64,000 nucleotides of DNA from Xestospongia muta (lineage: Eukaryota; Porifera; Demospongiae; Haplosclerida; Petrosiidae): positions 1,697,594-1,761,593 of the forward strand of contig OY848919.1 in assembly GCA_963693285.1 (NCBI GenBank). The letters are read 5' to 3'. The position numbers and the translations under genes were made by a program. A model generated the notes under the pieces. It saw nothing but the letters and a program-made list of their open reading frames with translations, was not told where the DNA came from and made no database searches. Within the stretch, counting starts at the first letter, position 1, and each line of letters starts with the position of its first letter. Shown in pieces: positions 62,470 to 64,000 of this stretch.

Positions 62470-62790
62470 ATTACTGTTTACGTGCTTACATAAACATTCA
62501 ATTTCATTATAGATTAGCAATCACAACAGTATCATGTTTACTTTTGATCAAAGTATGTCTGTTGCATGTACTTTTAGCATTATGTTGTTAACAATTGGGA
62601 AATCATGGTGGAAATTTGTGCAAATATAAAATACACATCTCTCTAGTAGTGACAGATCAAAATTAACACTTCTAAAAAGCAATTTTAGCATGCAGATACC
62701 TACTGTATATATTAAAGATGGTTCCATGATAGTGACTTCATTATACATCGATGAAATCATAAAGATTGCTTAGAATAATTATTAATTATT
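62470..62790. repeat. Diverged duplicated block, copy 2
   Basis: Second, more compact copy of the block at 61370-61990. No coding content. Confidence 0.55.
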
Positions 62791-62802
62791 AATTAATTGA
62801 TT

Positions 62803-63056
62803 GAAGTAATGGAGAAATAGGTTACATACTTAAAGTCACTAATAGTGATCAGGCAAGCAAACGATGTATGCATACCTGATCAGTTTGTTTGGAATAATTT
62901 TAATGTTGATCATCATCACATCCAATTTGTATATTCATCCATCATTTGATTACTGAATAAACCATAAACTCAATGATAATAATATTCATTGACTAGTGTC
63001 AACTATTTCTATTTCAGTTTAGTCATCAGTCAGTCACATATTTTATAGCTGATGTA
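62803..63056 (+). promoter_or_regulatory. Upstream block of SRCR gene 9, near-identical to that of gene 8
   Basis: From TTGAAGTAATGGAGAAATAG to the ATG only scattered bases differ from 54746-55001. It contains CTGATCAGTTTG, TGATCATCATCACAT and the TCAGTCAGTCACATATTTTA stretch just before the start. This marks the left end of the youngest visible duplication in the array; which bases are promoter is not known. Confidence 0.5.
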
Positions 63057-64000
63057 ATGAAACTTACTGTGGTCTTAGTTGGTCTTCTTGTTTTATTATC
63101 ATCTGTCAATGGACAAGGTATGTTAATTGAAGAATACAGCACATAATATAGTTCTGTATAGATAAAATGAAGAGTTATGGAGTTAGTTATCAGTCATTTT
63201 ACACTTATTCAAATGGCAAATTAATATTAATAGCATCTACTTTACTAATTTCAGGTGTTGGAGCACTTTGTCTAGTGAGGAACAATAATTATTCCACAAC
63301 CCAAGCCTATACATCTGGTATAGTGGAGATCTACTATAATAGTACTTGGGGAAATATCTGTGATGATTATCTTTTTAGTTACAATGAAGCTAATGTGATA
63401 TGTCATCAATTGGCATTTACTGGTGTCTCCAGTTATGGTAATGCTGGAAATACAATGCTGTGAGTTTACTATTTAGCATATTGTTGTCTTTCAGTTCTAT
63501 TTCATTTTAGTTTTGAGAACACTACAAACTGTTCTAAATCATTTAGTGTATACAATAGCCATAGTTTACAAATCTGTACTTACTTCTAGATATGGAAATG
63601 ACACTAATCCTGTATTACTTGAAGATGTGGATTGTTCAACTAGTAACTACCTTGTACTCTTACAGTGTAGTTATAATTATACATATTCTTTCTATTGTAA
63701 CCATGACTCTCTTGATGCTTTTGTTGTTTGTTGTAAGTAATAATAATTATATTATTAAAGTAATTATTATAATTGTAATATGTATTTAGATACTACCAAG
63801 ATTTGGAATAGCAATCCCTATTCAGGACAAGTTCGTATAGTGGGTGGAGATTATTCCAATCGTGGTCGTCTTGAGGTCTATTGTAATGAACAGTGGGGAA
63901 CAGTTTGTGATGATAGCTTTGGCTCAACTGATGCTACTGTTGCCTGTAGACAGTTGGGATATTCAGATTATTCTCGTTATGATTATACCTCAATTTAGTG
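63057..64000 (+). CDS. SRCR receptor gene 9, 5' part; continues beyond the window
   Basis: Exons 63057-63117, 63255-63459, 63590-63732 and 63790-63997 give the signal, all of SRCR1 and the first half of SRCR2 in one frame; the GTG of the next donor reaches the window end. It is a sister of gene 8 (same signal, [14 protein letters not shown]), yet exon 3 differs ([14 protein letters not shown], like gene 4 in part) and SRCR2 has EQWGTVC where others have GQWGTVC. Such a patchwork suggests conversion between copies. Confidence 0.85.

Noticed and set aside
1..64000. CRISPR array, bacterial operons, rRNA or tRNA genes
   Set aside because: The tandem repeats have no spacer structure, the genes have introns, and no RNA gene fold was recognised.

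Overview
The window is AT-rich nuclear DNA of an animal, most likely a demosponge (inference). The grounds are tandem two-domain SRCR receptors with a proline/tyrosine-rich tail, a death-domain/LRR gene, and genes cut into small exons by introns often near 60 bp. Exon joins were derived by hand from GT/AG sites and reading-frame phase; no transcript data were available.

Layout. 1-6.9 kb is gene-poor and repeat-rich: a 141-bp tandem array (about 100-1005), a short DNA transposon with 14-bp inverted ends and a 5-bp target duplication (2318-2998), a decayed retroelement coding relic (4130-5390), a 67-bp tandem repeat and microsatellites. 6.9-12.4 kb holds two minus-strand genes: a multi-pass membrane protein with one homopolymer frameshift, and an 11-exon death-domain/coiled-coil/LRR gene with two in-frame stops. 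13.4-58.2 kb is a plus-strand array of SRCR membrane-receptor genes; a ninth copy starts at 63057 and leaves the window. A full copy has ten exons: signal peptide; SRCR1 (exons 2+3); SRCR2 (4+5); a short Cys-containing linker (6); Ser/Thr-rich stalk exons (7-9); and one exon with the transmembrane helix, a Cys-rich juxtamembrane segment and a Tyr/Pro-rich cytosolic tail. 58.7-62.8 kb holds an intact paralogue of the minus-strand membrane protein, a truncated copy of its 3' end, and weaker repeats.

How it fits together. Every module boundary in the SRCR genes is phase 1, so whole modules can be lost without breaking the frame, and the array shows this: SRCR1 damaged in gene 2, the stalk reduced in genes 4, 7 and 8, both SRCR domains lost or cut in gene 5, and signal-plus-tail relics between genes. 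Across copies the SRCR framework is nearly invariant, while a few residues before WGN and after CDD in SRCR1, and in the last third of SRCR2, keep changing. The tails differ in 39-bp repeat number and in a PPPY motif. Introns carry fold-back elements, including one at the same stalk intron in every copy that reaches that region. This looks like a young, actively duplicating and converting receptor family; a role in self/non-self or microbe recognition is inference only.
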